Origin: Streptomyces mobaraensis
GTDB taxonomy: Bacteria > Actinomycetota > Actinomycetes > Streptomycetales > Streptomycetaceae
Direction of reading: 5' to 3'
NCBI RefSeq assembly: GCF_020099395.1
Contig: NZ_CP083590.1
Location: 4,712,001-4,776,000, forward strand
DNA length: 64,000 bases
In this document: piece after piece, positions 16,675 to 24,958 of the stretch
Position numbering within the stretch: the stretch's first letter is position 1
How the letters are laid out: each line of letters starts with the position of its first letter
Translations under genes and position numbers: made by a program
The notes under the pieces: model-generated
The model's database searches: none
Seen by the model: the letters and a program-made list of their open reading frames with translations, nothing else
What the model was told of the DNA's origin: nothing

Positions 16675-17889
16675 GTGAGCATGGCTGATACCGGAAACCG
16701 CAGTCGATGGACGGGCGTGGTGGGGGGTCTCACGGCCTTCACTCTTGTGGTATTCACTGCCGGAACGGCCCGGGCGGACACTGTCAGGGATCTTCAGTGG
16801 TATCTCGACGGCATGCACGCCGAGGAGATGTGGGAAACCAGTAAGGGAGCTGGGGTGACGGTGGCCGTCATCGACACCGGCGTCGACGACAGCCTTCCCG
16901 ACCTACGGGGACAGGTGCTGCCCGGCAAGGATTTTCTGCCCACTGGGGCGGGCGCTCATACGGACACCTTTGGCCACGGCACGGCCATGGCTGTACTCAT
17001 CGCCGGCACGGGCAAGGGATTCGGCGGGACGGGGGCCAAGGGGCTGGCCCCGGATGCCAAAATCCTGCCTTTCCGCGTCATGAGTTCTTCGGACGGCTGG
17101 GCCTCCGAGAACACCGCCTTGGTCAAGGCTGTCCGCTACGCGGCGGATTCACCGGCGAAAGTCATCAACATCTCGCTCGCCGGCATAGCCCGGGACTCCG
17201 AACTGGATGACGCCGTCCGGTACGCGGTCTCCAAGGGAAAACTGATCTTCGCCGGATCGGGCAATGAAGCGCAGCGGGGCAACCCTGTCGTCTACCCGGC
17301 GGCGTCCCCTGGCGTGGTCGCGGTCGGTGCGGTTGACAGGCACGTACGCGTGACGGCGGAGTCATCACGTGGCCCTTACGTGACGTTGGCGGCCCCGGGC
17401 GACGACATGGTCCACAGTTGCCCCGGAAGCACCGGCATCTGTCGCAGCCACGGCACCAGCGACGCCAGCGCCCTGGCCTCCGCCTCCGCCGCCCTCCTCT
17501 GGTCCGCTCACCCGGACTGGACGGCCAACCAGGTCCTCCGTGTCCTCATCAACACCGCTGGCGGCCCGAAGAGCGGCGAGAAGCGGAGCGACACGCTTGG
17601 TTACGGCGTGGTCCGGCCGCGGGTCGCCCTCAAGGATCCTGGCGACCCCGGGCCGGCGGACGTCAATCCGCTGACAGGAGCGCAGGGCGCGTCTCCGACT
17701 ACCTCCTCGCCCCCGCCCGCCCGAGGCGCGGGCGCTTCCATCCGCTCCCATCCCGGGAGGGCAGAGGCGGGTGATGCAGGAGGAGACACCGGGCTGTGGC
17801 TTGGAGTTGGAGTCGGAGCGGCGGTGGTGGTCAGCGCGGCGGTGGCCGCGCTCGGCCTGATCACACGCAGACGGAGGCGACATGCGTAG
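16675..17889 (+). CDS. Subtilisin-like serine protease, mycosin (T7SS-associated)
   Basis: A 404-residue S8 peptidase with signal peptide (TGVVGGLTAFTLVVFTAGTARA) and a C-terminal membrane anchor (LGVGVGAAVVVSAAVAALGLI, then RRRRRHA). This is the topology of type VII mycosins, with an extracellular catalytic domain tethered to the membrane. The catalytic triad is Asp67 (VAVIDTG), His101 (FGHGTA) and Ser262 (HGTSDAS). The residues after the Ser (DASALASASA) differ from the usual SFAAP. GTG 16675 fits GGAAGAGGG 5 nt upstream; ATG 16681 is the alternative. No ecc genes are nearby, so the secretion apparatus must be elsewhere. Confidence 0.88.
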   Translation: MSMADTGNRSRWTGVVGGLTAFTLVVFTAGTARADTVRDLQWYLDGMHAEEMWETSKGAGVTVAVIDTGVDDSLPDLRGQVLPGKDFLPTGAGAHTDTFGHGTAMAVLIAGTGKGFGGTGAKGLAPDAKILPFRVMSSSDGWASENTALVKAVRYAADSPAKVINISLAGIARDSELDDAVRYAVSKGKLIFAGSGNEAQRGNPVVYPAASPGVVAVGAVDRHVRVTAESSRGPYVTLAAPGDDMVHSCPGSTGICRSHGTSDASALASASAALLWSAHPDWTANQVLRVLINTAGGPKSGEKRSDTLGYGVVRPRVALKDPGDPGPADVNPLTGAQGASPTTSSPPPARGAGASIRSHPGRAEAGDAGGDTGLWLGVGVGAAVVVSAAVAALGLITRRRRRHA

Positions 17890-18114
17890 GAACCGCCTCG
17901 TCCTATGCGTGCGCCCCGACAGAACACGTGCTCTCTGACGACAAGCCCATCTGCCCGGTCTTCCTTCTTCGACGGGGATGACACCACTCACCAAGCCGTA
18001 CATGAGTACGTGTACCCATGCGGTACCAGGGCGTTGCGCGATAGCAATAGGGACAGTCGGGGAGTGAGTGATCCCCGACGTCAATGTGAAAAGTCCGTGG
18101 ACAAGGAGGCCTGG

Positions 18115-18441
18115 GTGCCGCCCCAGTCTTTGGGAAAAGATTTCGAAATTCAGCCGGAGGATGTCGCCAAAGCAGGCGAGGCTGCGCATCGCGTGGCCAA
18201 GGCCATGCCAGAGGGTGTCAAGGGATTATACAAACCGTGCGATAGCGCGGCCGCTGGACTGCAGGGCACGCTGACAGGGAAGGCCGTGCACGAGTGTCTG
18301 GAAGCTTGGGCGAAAGCTCTCCGTGCGTTGACGGGGCGTGTGGAAACCGCCGGAGACAAAATCATAGCTTCGGCGAAGGAGTCGAAGGGTGTGGATGAGA
18401 AGCACGCCTTTGACTTCATCAGGCCTTCAGGGGGGCGGTAG
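18115..18441 (+). CDS. WXG100-like small protein, 108 aa
   Basis: Helical protein of ESX size (MPPQSLGKDFEIQPEDVAKAG...) with a Gly turn near the middle (GLQGTLTGKAVHECLEAW). GTG 18115 is chosen because AAGGAGG stands 5 nt upstream; the open frame further 5' lacks coding character. It ends 2 nt before the DUF1023 hydrolase gene, suggesting the two products act or are exported together. Confidence 0.72.
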   Translation: MPPQSLGKDFEIQPEDVAKAGEAAHRVAKAMPEGVKGLYKPCDSAAAGLQGTLTGKAVHECLEAWAKALRALTGRVETAGDKIIASAKESKGVDEKHAFDFIRPSGGR

Positions 18442-18443
18442 AA

Positions 18444-20180
18444 ATGCATCTTTCGGATTTGAAGGCCGCCAAGCCGATGGCCGTGGTCGATGCCGGAAAC
18501 GCATGGGACAAGCTGTCGGGAAAATATGCGGCATACAGCAGAGACTGCAGCCGGTATGTTCACGTGCCATTGGTGGAAAATTGGAGGAGCGGTCTAGGGG
18601 CCGAGTCTGCTGCCTCCTACCTGGGGAAGGTGAGTCAAGACCTGAAGGTGGCGCAGCAGGAACTGGATGCCATAGGTGCTGTGCTGCGCGCGGCGGGCGA
18701 GGCCTTCCTGGCTCACCAAGGGCGATTGAAAAATCTACTTGCGGAGGCCTCGGAAAGCGGATTTACCGTTCATTCCAACGGCTCGCTGTCTGCCCCCGAT
18801 ATCTCTGCCAAAGGTCTCCCTCCGGCTGCTGCAGGTGCCGCGCAAAAGGCGCAGGCTGAACGCATGAAGAATATCGCTGACGGGATCGCTCAAGTAATGC
18901 GCGATGCGGATCACGCGGACAAAGAGTATGCGGATGCGATAAAAAAATTTGTGGACACCGCTCACCGATGTGCCGGTGGGAACTGGCAGACCGGCCTGTT
19001 CGATCTCGACACCGCAAAAAACATCGATCAGAATTTGCTGACCGAAATAGGGATGCCGGATAAGAAGGCCACTCCCGAGGCTGTGAACGCATGGTGGAAG
19101 GGATTGCCTCCGGAGCTCAGGAGGAGTCTCCTGGATGATCACCCCTACATTCTGGGGAATCGAGACGGCATCCCTGCGGAGGATCGGGACGAAGGTAACA
19201 GGGCGTACCTGCCCATACTCCTGAGGGAGCTCGAGCGTAAGTATGATGCCGCCTCCGGGGATGCAAGAAGTGATCTTAAAGACAAGATCGAGGGCCTTGA
19301 AGGGCTCCGAGACAAGTTGTCGAGTAATGGCAGTAGTGGACTGAGGCCTTACCTATTGGGAATCGACGACGAAGGGAATGGAAGGGCGATTGTCTCGTAT
19401 GGCAATCCCGATACCGCGAAGAACGTGTCGGCCTATGTTCCCGGCCTGAACACGAAGCTCAGTGGCCACTTCGCCGACTCTGACGTCCAGCGCGCCGACG
19501 ATGTAGCCCGAATGGCGGGCCGTGTGGATCCGAAAAGTTCAACGGCTTCCATCGTCTGGCTTGGCTATGATGCCCCTCAATTGAAACCTGGTTCACAGAT
19601 GCTCGATGTTACTTGGGAGGATCGAGCCAAGGCGGGCGCGGCCTCCTACAATGGATTCCTCCAAGGAATCCATGCCACTCATGAAGGCGGTGCCCCCCAT
19701 GTCACGGCGCTCGGTCACTCCTACGGTTCACTTGCTGTTGGAAAAGCCAGTCAGCAAGGTGAGGGCTTGCCAGCTGACGATGTCATCCTTGTGGGGAGCC
19801 CAGGAACGGGGGTGGACCGGGCCTCCGATCTGGGCGTAGGAGCTGATCATGTCTACGTGGGAGCTGCGGAGAACGATCAGGTGACGAATTTCCCCCCCTC
19901 GTTCGAACAGGCGGACCATTGGTTCGATTACATCGCCCCGGGAAGCGAGTTCGGCACCAAACACGCGGCATTCGGTGTGGATCCGGCCAGTAAAAACTTC
20001 GGAGGGCATCGATTTTCTGTCGCCGCCGGAGAGGATACAGGGCTTTCCGGCTTGCTGACGGGCGATCTGCCGGCTCACTCCGTCTATTTCAAAGAGAACG
20101 AGGGTGGTGACTCCCTGCGCAATATCGCGCTGGTGGTCACCGGCCATGGTGATCACATCAGCGTGGCGGCACCCCGATGA
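18444..20180 (+). CDS. DUF1023 alpha/beta hydrolase with ESX-like N-terminal domain
   Basis: 578 residues. Residues 1 to about 110 form a helical hairpin with a W-x-x-G turn (NWRSGLGAESAASYL), a WXG-like export module. A linker follows, then an alpha/beta hydrolase of the DUF1023 family (about residues 310-560): nucleophile elbow GHSYG (Ser426), then VGSPGTGVDRASDLG. It is likely a T7SS-exported lipase or esterase; the substrate is unknown. Codons are less GC-biased than in flanking housekeeping genes. The stop overlaps the lipoprotein start (ATGA). Confidence 0.82.
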   Translation: MHLSDLKAAKPMAVVDAGNAWDKLSGKYAAYSRDCSRYVHVPLVENWRSGLGAESAASYLGKVSQDLKVAQQELDAIGAVLRAAGEAFLAHQGRLKNLLAEASESGFTVHSNGSLSAPDISAKGLPPAAAGAAQKAQAERMKNIADGIAQVMRDADHADKEYADAIKKFVDTAHRCAGGNWQTGLFDLDTAKNIDQNLLTEIGMPDKKATPEAVNAWWKGLPPELRRSLLDDHPYILGNRDGIPAEDRDEGNRAYLPILLRELERKYDAASGDARSDLKDKIEGLEGLRDKLSSNGSSGLRPYLLGIDDEGNGRAIVSYGNPDTAKNVSAYVPGLNTKLSGHFADSDVQRADDVARMAGRVDPKSSTASIVWLGYDAPQLKPGSQMLDVTWEDRAKAGAASYNGFLQGIHATHEGGAPHVTALGHSYGSLAVGKASQQGEGLPADDVILVGSPGTGVDRASDLGVGADHVYVGAAENDQVTNFPPSFEQADHWFDYIAPGSEFGTKHAAFGVDPASKNFGGHRFSVAAGEDTGLSGLLTGDLPAHSVYFKENEGGDSLRNIALVVTGHGDHISVAAPR

Positions 20181-20794
20181 AGCGTTCGGGGGCTCTGTGG
20201 CAGGCGGCCGGTGCATTGGCGGTGTCAGTCGCCTTGGTCTCCTGTGGGGTGGACGGCTCCTCCGGTCAGGAGCGGGAGAAGAAAGTGGCGCGGGCAGAGA
20301 TGAACATGCAGCAAGCAGGTGAGCGTTCGGAGGCGATTTTGGACAAGACCTTCCAGGCAATCAAGCCTCCGGTGAAGTGGGGCTATGACGCTCCTTCGGA
20401 AATCGCCTGTAGCACAGGAATAAACCGTCCGGCAGGCACGACGCAGGTCCGGCGTGGCAGAGTGGTGACCACAGTGATTTCCGAGCGTCGGCGAGGTGGC
20501 TTCCTCGGAGTTGTACAGCGGTCGTGGGAGAAGCTGGGGTACGAGATCACGAGTGTCAATGCGGACAAGAAAATGCCCGGCATCACCGCCCGGACCCCGG
20601 ACGGGTTTGCGGTGTCCGTGGGGGTGGGGACGATCGGGAACGTATTTTTCAGTGTCAGCTCGCCGTGTGCTGAACCATCGCCCGTCACTTACCCCAAGGG
20701 CACCCCAGGCAAGCCGGGACGCCCCGACACCCACGTCGACCTGATTCCTCGGCACCACTCCGACTTCTGGTCGTCCAGCGAACCCTTGGGTTAG
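20177..20794 (+). CDS. Putative lipoprotein coupled to DUF1023 hydrolase
   Basis: 205 residues with a signal peptide and lipobox (ALVSCGVDG, Cys about 23), so it is probably anchored outside the membrane. The mature part has no recognised domain; it contains a short basic stretch (SERRRGGF) and a Pro-rich C-terminus. ATG 20177 overlaps the hydrolase stop by 4 bp, so it is last in the rightward operon. Such a protein could receive or restrain the exported hydrolase, but nothing in the sequence proves it. Confidence 0.72.
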   Translation: MKRSGALWQAAGALAVSVALVSCGVDGSSGQEREKKVARAEMNMQQAGERSEAILDKTFQAIKPPVKWGYDAPSEIACSTGINRPAGTTQVRRGRVVTTVISERRRGGFLGVVQRSWEKLGYEITSVNADKKMPGITARTPDGFAVSVGVGTIGNVFFSVSSPCAEPSPVTYPKGTPGKPGRPDTHVDLIPRHHSDFWSSSEPLG

Positions 20795-20906
20795 GGCAAG
20801 TCGGTATGCGGTCCGTGCCGTTGGTGGCGGGCTGCCCCCCCCAGCCCGCGTCGGGCAGAACGTGGGCACCGGGCGGGCCGTTGAGTGCCGGTTCCAGCGG
20901 CGCGCC

Positions 20907-23039
20907 TCACACCACCGGCATCGCCGTCAGTGATCCGTCCGCGGACAGGAACACGCGGTTGCCCGAGCCGGCCAGCCAGGGGGAGACGCTGCCGCGCCAG
21001 GGGTAGGACCAGAGGGGTTCGCCCGTCTGTTTGTCGAGGGTCAGGGCGGCGGAGGCGGTGCCGCCGGTGGGGGTCCAGAGGGTTCGGGCCTGGACGGCGG
21101 GGGGTGTGAGGGGTGGGTAGGCGCGGTCGTCCAGGCGGTGGGTCCAGATGGTTCTGCCGGTGCGGCGGTCGAGGCAGTGGACGGTCGGGGTGTCCACGGC
21201 ATAGAGGAAGGAGCCGTCGACGGCCGGGCCCGACCAGCCCTGGTACGAGCTGGTGCCGCCGCTCATGGTGGGGCTGGTCCGGAAGGAGGCGGAGGGGAGG
21301 GACCAGAGCTTTCCGCCGTCGTCCAGGCGGTGGGCGGCCAGGGTCTTGCCGCCGAGGTACACGATGCCGTCGCGGACCGCCGGCATCACCGCGTCCTGGG
21401 CGTCGGGTCGTTGGGTGAGTTTCCACGCGGTGCGGCCGGTGGCGGTGTCGAGGGCGTGGACGTCGCCGTTCTTGCCGTAGACGACGAGGCGGTTCCGGGC
21501 GGGGACCGCCAGCGCGGTCTCGGAGTGGGTCGGCTCCCGGTCCGGGTGGGGGACGGCCCAGCGGACCGTGCGGGTGCGGATGTCGAGGGCGCTGATCCTG
21601 TTGGGGCGCATGGCCGCCGCGCCGTCGACGAAGTACACCGTCTCGTCGTCCATCGCGAGGACGTGGTCGGCGTCGACGGACGCGCTCCAGCGCTCGGCGC
21701 CCGTGGCGGCGTCCAGGCCGACGAGCCGGCCGTCGGCGAACGGGGTCGCGACGATGCCGGCGCGGCCCGCGAAGCGGCCGTACTGCTCGCTCTTCACCCG
21801 CCACTTGGGTGTGCCGTCGCGTACGGAGAAGGCGGCCAGGCCGTCGCTCGTCATGGTAAGGACCAGGTCGCGCACGGGCAGCGGGGCGGGGGCGAAGGGG
21901 AACGTGCCGACCGGGCCCCAGAGTTCCGCGGGCGGGCGGCCCTCCTCGTACCGGCCGGCCGTCAGCGGCTTGGCGTCCCAGGGGTGAGGCGGGGGCGGCG
22001 GGTCGGCCTTGAGGGTCTCCCCGTCCGAGGTGCCGCCGCGGAGGAACCACCACGCCCCGGTGCCGCCCGCCGCGGCCACCGTGGCGCCGCCCGCCACGAG
22101 GGCGGTGACGAGGCGGCGGCGGGAGGGGCCGGACGCGGTGGCGGGGGCGTCGGTGAGGGTGGTCAGTTCGCGGGCGGCGGTCTCGCGGCGGGTGATGTCG
22201 GCGGCGAGGGGGCCGCGGCGCCAGACGCGGTCGGCGCCCTTGGGCGGGGCCATCGCGGTGGCGATCAGCGCGGGCCGCGGGCGGTGCTCGGGTTCACGGG
22301 CCAGGCAGGGCGCGATCAGGGCGTGCAGCGGGGCGGGGAGGCCCGCCAGGTCCGGTTCCTCGTGGACGACCTTGTACTGGACGGACGCCACGTCCGTACC
22401 GTCGTAGGCGCGGCGGCCGGTGGCCGCGAAGGCGAGTACGGCGCCGAGCGAGAACACGTCACCGGGCGGGCCGACGCGCCGGCCGAGCACCTGCTCGGGG
22501 GCGCCGTAGCCGGGGGTGACCGGGTTGGTGCCGGTGGTGGTGAGGGTGAGGCCGTGCTCGGGGCGGGCGATGCCGAAGTCGATGACGCGCGGGCCCGAGG
22601 AGGTCAGGACGATGTTGGACGGCTTGATGTCGCGGTGCACCAGGCCGGCGGCGTGGACGTCCGCGAGGGTCCGCGCCAGCGCGGCGCCCAGGGCCCTGAC
22701 CCCCGCCTCGTCGAACGGCCCGCGCTCCTCGACCGCCTCGGTCAGCGTCGGCCCGGCCAGGAACTCGGTGGCGATCCACGGCCGTCCGCCCTCCGTCCAC
22801 GCCCCCAGCACCCGCGCGACCCCCGGGCTCGTCACCGCCCGCGCGGCCTGCGCCTCGCGGACGAAGCGCTGCGCCATGTGCGGGTCGTGGGCCATCTCCG
22901 GGTGCAGCACCTTGACGGCGGCCGCGGCCCCGTCGGCGTCCCGGCCGAGGTACACCTTGCCCATGCCGCCCGCGCCGAGCACGCCGACGAGACGGTAGGG
23001 GCCGAGGCGGAGGGGGTCACCGGTGGTGAGGGGGTGCAT
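20907..23039 (-). CDS. Membrane Ser/Thr protein kinase with PQQ-like beta-propeller sensor
   Basis: 710 residues. The kinase domain (about 10-270) has the G-loop GVLGAGGMGKVYLG, the VKVL lysine strand, HRDIKPSNI and DFGIARPEHG. A juxtamembrane linker and one transmembrane helix (VTALVAGGATVAAAGGTGAWWFL, about 350-372) follow. The outside part carries PQQ-type WD-like repeats (for example TGAERW, TGRTAW, TGRTIW, TGEPLW), a likely ligand-binding propeller. ATG 23039 starts MHPLTTGDPLRLGPYRL, the usual N-terminus for this family. It is convergent with the type VII island and probably not part of it. Confidence 0.9.
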   Translation of the reverse strand: MHPLTTGDPLRLGPYRLVGVLGAGGMGKVYLGRDADGAAAAVKVLHPEMAHDPHMAQRFVREAQAARAVTSPGVARVLGAWTEGGRPWIATEFLAGPTLTEAVEERGPFDEAGVRALGAALARTLADVHAAGLVHRDIKPSNIVLTSSGPRVIDFGIARPEHGLTLTTTGTNPVTPGYGAPEQVLGRRVGPPGDVFSLGAVLAFAATGRRAYDGTDVASVQYKVVHEEPDLAGLPAPLHALIAPCLAREPEHRPRPALIATAMAPPKGADRVWRRGPLAADITRRETAARELTTLTDAPATASGPSRRRLVTALVAGGATVAAAGGTGAWWFLRGGTSDGETLKADPPPPPHPWDAKPLTAGRYEEGRPPAELWGPVGTFPFAPAPLPVRDLVLTMTSDGLAAFSVRDGTPKWRVKSEQYGRFAGRAGIVATPFADGRLVGLDAATGAERWSASVDADHVLAMDDETVYFVDGAAAMRPNRISALDIRTRTVRWAVPHPDREPTHSETALAVPARNRLVVYGKNGDVHALDTATGRTAWKLTQRPDAQDAVMPAVRDGIVYLGGKTLAAHRLDDGGKLWSLPSASFRTSPTMSGGTSSYQGWSGPAVDGSFLYAVDTPTVHCLDRRTGRTIWTHRLDDRAYPPLTPPAVQARTLWTPTGGTASAALTLDKQTGEPLWSYPWRGSVSPWLAGSGNRVFLSADGSLTAMPVV

Positions 23040-23306
23040 GGGATGACGGGCCTGTCCGGGGAGGGGCGGGTGGCTGACGTGTAGTCGGCGGTCGACCGGC
23101 CGATTCTCCCGTCGTGACGGCGGGGGGTTACAGGTGGGGGTGGTGTGGCCGTTGGGCTGGCTGGGGCCCGGTGGCCGACGGCTCGTCACGGGCGCTTGAC
23201 CGGTCGGGGAGATCGGTCGTTCGCGGAGGTCGCGGCCGTTCACCGGTGGCGCGGGCAAGCCATGCCGTGCGCGCCGCCCGTTCTCCGGACGCGCCGCCCG
23301 GCACCC

Positions 23307-23682
23307 TCAGCCCGCGATGCCGTTCACCACCACCCACGCCCCCATCAGCATCGTCACCGCCACCCCCCCACGCGACCGGCGCTCCCTCCCGGCGCGAGAC
23401 CAGGCCCCAGGTGCCCAGCAGGGTGGCGGTGGGGGCGGTGAGCAAGGGGATTCAGCCGACGGCCTGTTGGCCGGCCGTGGTGCAGATGGTGCGGGTGTCG
23501 CCCTGGTCGCAACCGTCGCTGGCCATGACCGAGAGCGGGAGGATGAGGAAGGTGAGGCCGGCGAAGACCCACAGTGCCACGATGCCCAGGACCCTCAGGG
23601 CGGTGTCCGCCGGGGAGCCCGCGGACCCGGTGGAATCGGTGGCCGGGGCGTGCGTCAGGTCGGCTGGAGTCATGCCCGTCAC
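23307..23682 (-). pseudogene. Small membrane protein gene broken by a stop and a frameshift
   Basis: From ATG 23682 the frame encodes one membrane helix (LRVLGIVALWVFAGLTFLIL) and then a TGA at 23454-23452 after QQAVG. Reading through continues naturally (IPLLTAPTATLLGTWGLVSRREGAPVAWG) up to a run of seven G (23369-23363 on this strand). Removing one G from that run gives VAVTMLMGAWVVVNGIAG and a stop at 23307. The intact form would be a protein of about 125 residues with three helices. Two lesions in 100 bp point to decay, unless they are sequencing errors. Confidence 0.65.
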
Positions 23683-23789
23683 GCTAGGCGCGCCGGCCCG
23701 GCCCGGACATCCGTACGGATACCCGACGCGACGCGCGGGGCGGCTGAGTACCGCTTCTCAGCCGCCCCGCGCACCTCGCGCCCCGGCGG

Positions 23790-23861
23790 AGGCCGTGACC
23801 GGATTCGAACCGGCGTAACTCGCTTTGCAGGCGAGCCCCTGAACCACTCGGGCACACGGCC
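23790..23861 (-). tRNA. tRNA-Cys (anticodon GCA)
   Basis: A complete cloverleaf on the minus strand: acceptor GGCCGTG paired with CACGGCC, T-arm with GGTTCGAATCC, and anticodon loop CTGCAAA with GCA. The discriminator is U, as expected for tRNA-Cys. CCA is not encoded. It is a single-copy locus here, between the pseudogene and the hydrolase gene. Confidence 0.95.
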
Positions 23862-23964
23862 GTGTCGTGCTCCGTCCCCGACGATAGGGAGGGGGTCCGG
23901 CGGGCCACAACGGCCCGGGCACGGAAGCCACATGAGTGTCATGCCGCGTTCACAGCGGCGGCCG

Positions 23965-24870
23965 TCAGCGGGCCAGGAAGTCCTCGACCAGGGGGCGGAA
24001 CATCTCCGGTTCGTCGACCCACGGGTAGTGCCCCACCCCGTACAGCGTCCGCACCTCGGTGCGGGTCGCGGCGGGGAAGGAGGCTGCGACCGTCTCGCCG
24101 GCGCGGACGCCGGTGATGGCGTCGCGGTCGCCGGTGACGACGAGGAGCGGGAAGGCGGCCGAGCGGAGGTGGTCGAGGAGGGCGCGGCGGGCGGGTTCGT
24201 CCACGCCCTGCCAGAAGGCGATGCGGGGGACGGGGTGGAGCTGGCCGTCCTCCGTGGCCGCGTGGGCCTGCTGCGGGGCGTCCCAGCGGCCGTAGCCCAT
24301 GGGGGCGGCGCGCCGGAGGAGGGCGCGGGCCTCGGTGAAGTCGCGGGTGTCGGCGAGGGAGTGGACGGCGACGTAGGCGTCCACCCACCAGTCCTCCTCG
24401 GCGCGCGACTCGAAGATCTCCTCGGCGTCCGTGGGCAGTTCGCCCTGGAGGCGGGAGCCGGGCGCGACGAGGACGAGGTGGCTGACCCGGTGCGGGTAGA
24501 GGGCGGCGTACGCCTGGGCGGTGGCGCAGCCGGCGTCGTGGGCGAGGAGGGCGAAGCGGTCGAGGCCGAGGTGGCCGCGGAGCGCCTCGACGTCCTCGGC
24601 GAGGGCCGGGAAGGCGTAGCCGCGGGGGTCGTCGGCGGGCGGCGAGTCGCCGGTGCCCCGGCTGTCGGGGATGACGAGGGTGTGCCGGGCGTCGAGGCCG
24701 CCGAGGTCGCCCAGGTAGGCGGCGTCCCGGCCGGGGCCGCCGGCGAGGCAGACGATCGGCGGCCCGGGAGCGCCGGGGGCGTCGGTGGTGCGAGCCTCCA
24801 GTACCCGGTAGGCCAGTTCCGCCGCGTCGTACGAGACGTAGCGTGATGTGTGAGCTGCGTGAGGCTCCAT
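23965..24870 (-). CDS. Alpha/beta hydrolase with Asp in the nucleophile position
   Basis: 301 residues, with the proline-iminopeptidase/epoxide-hydrolase fold: oxyanion-loop region CLAGGPGRDAAYLGDL, GTGDSPP, nucleophile elbow LLAHDAGCATA and late catalytic His in GVGHYPW. The residue at the elbow is Asp (HDAG), as in haloalkane dehalogenases and epoxide hydrolases, not Ser. ATG 24870 (MEPHAAHTSRYV) is chosen; upstream in-frame sequence runs into the divergent LysR promoter. Control by that LysR is plausible from the divergent layout. Confidence 0.82.
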   Translation of the reverse strand: MEPHAAHTSRYVSYDAAELAYRVLEARTTDAPGAPGPPIVCLAGGPGRDAAYLGDLGGLDARHTLVIPDSRGTGDSPPADDPRGYAFPALAEDVEALRGHLGLDRFALLAHDAGCATAQAYAALYPHRVSHLVLVAPGSRLQGELPTDAEEIFESRAEEDWWVDAYVAVHSLADTRDFTEARALLRRAAPMGYGRWDAPQQAHAATEDGQLHPVPRIAFWQGVDEPARRALLDHLRSAAFPLLVVTGDRDAITGVRAGETVAASFPAATRTEVRTLYGVGHYPWVDEPEMFRPLVEDFLAR

Positions 24871-24939
24871 ATGTCCACCATGCGCCAAAGGTCCGTTGAT
24901 CCAGAAGTCATTCAAGCCGGATCTGCCCGCTACCCCAAA

Positions 24940-24950
24940 TTCCGCTTATG
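24940..24950. promoter_or_regulatory. Shared 11-bp motif copy 1 (LysR promoter)
   Basis: TTCCGCTTATG, 9 bp before the LysR start. The exact reverse complement is at 26110-26120 before the dioxygenase gene. It is AT-richer than its surroundings. It is a candidate LysR operator half or an autoregulatory site. Confidence 0.5.
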
Positions 24951-24958
24951 ATTCCGGC

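Noticed and set aside
18001-18114. Extending the 108-residue WXG-like protein upstream to 17905
   Set aside because: The added stretch is Arg/Ser-rich with no fold, while AAGGAGG lies 5 nt before GTG 18115.
23450-23682. Treating the 76-codon frame as an intact short membrane protein
   Set aside because: Sequence past its stop continues with coding character and two further helices once a single base is dropped, so decay explains it better. The shorter form cannot be fully excluded.
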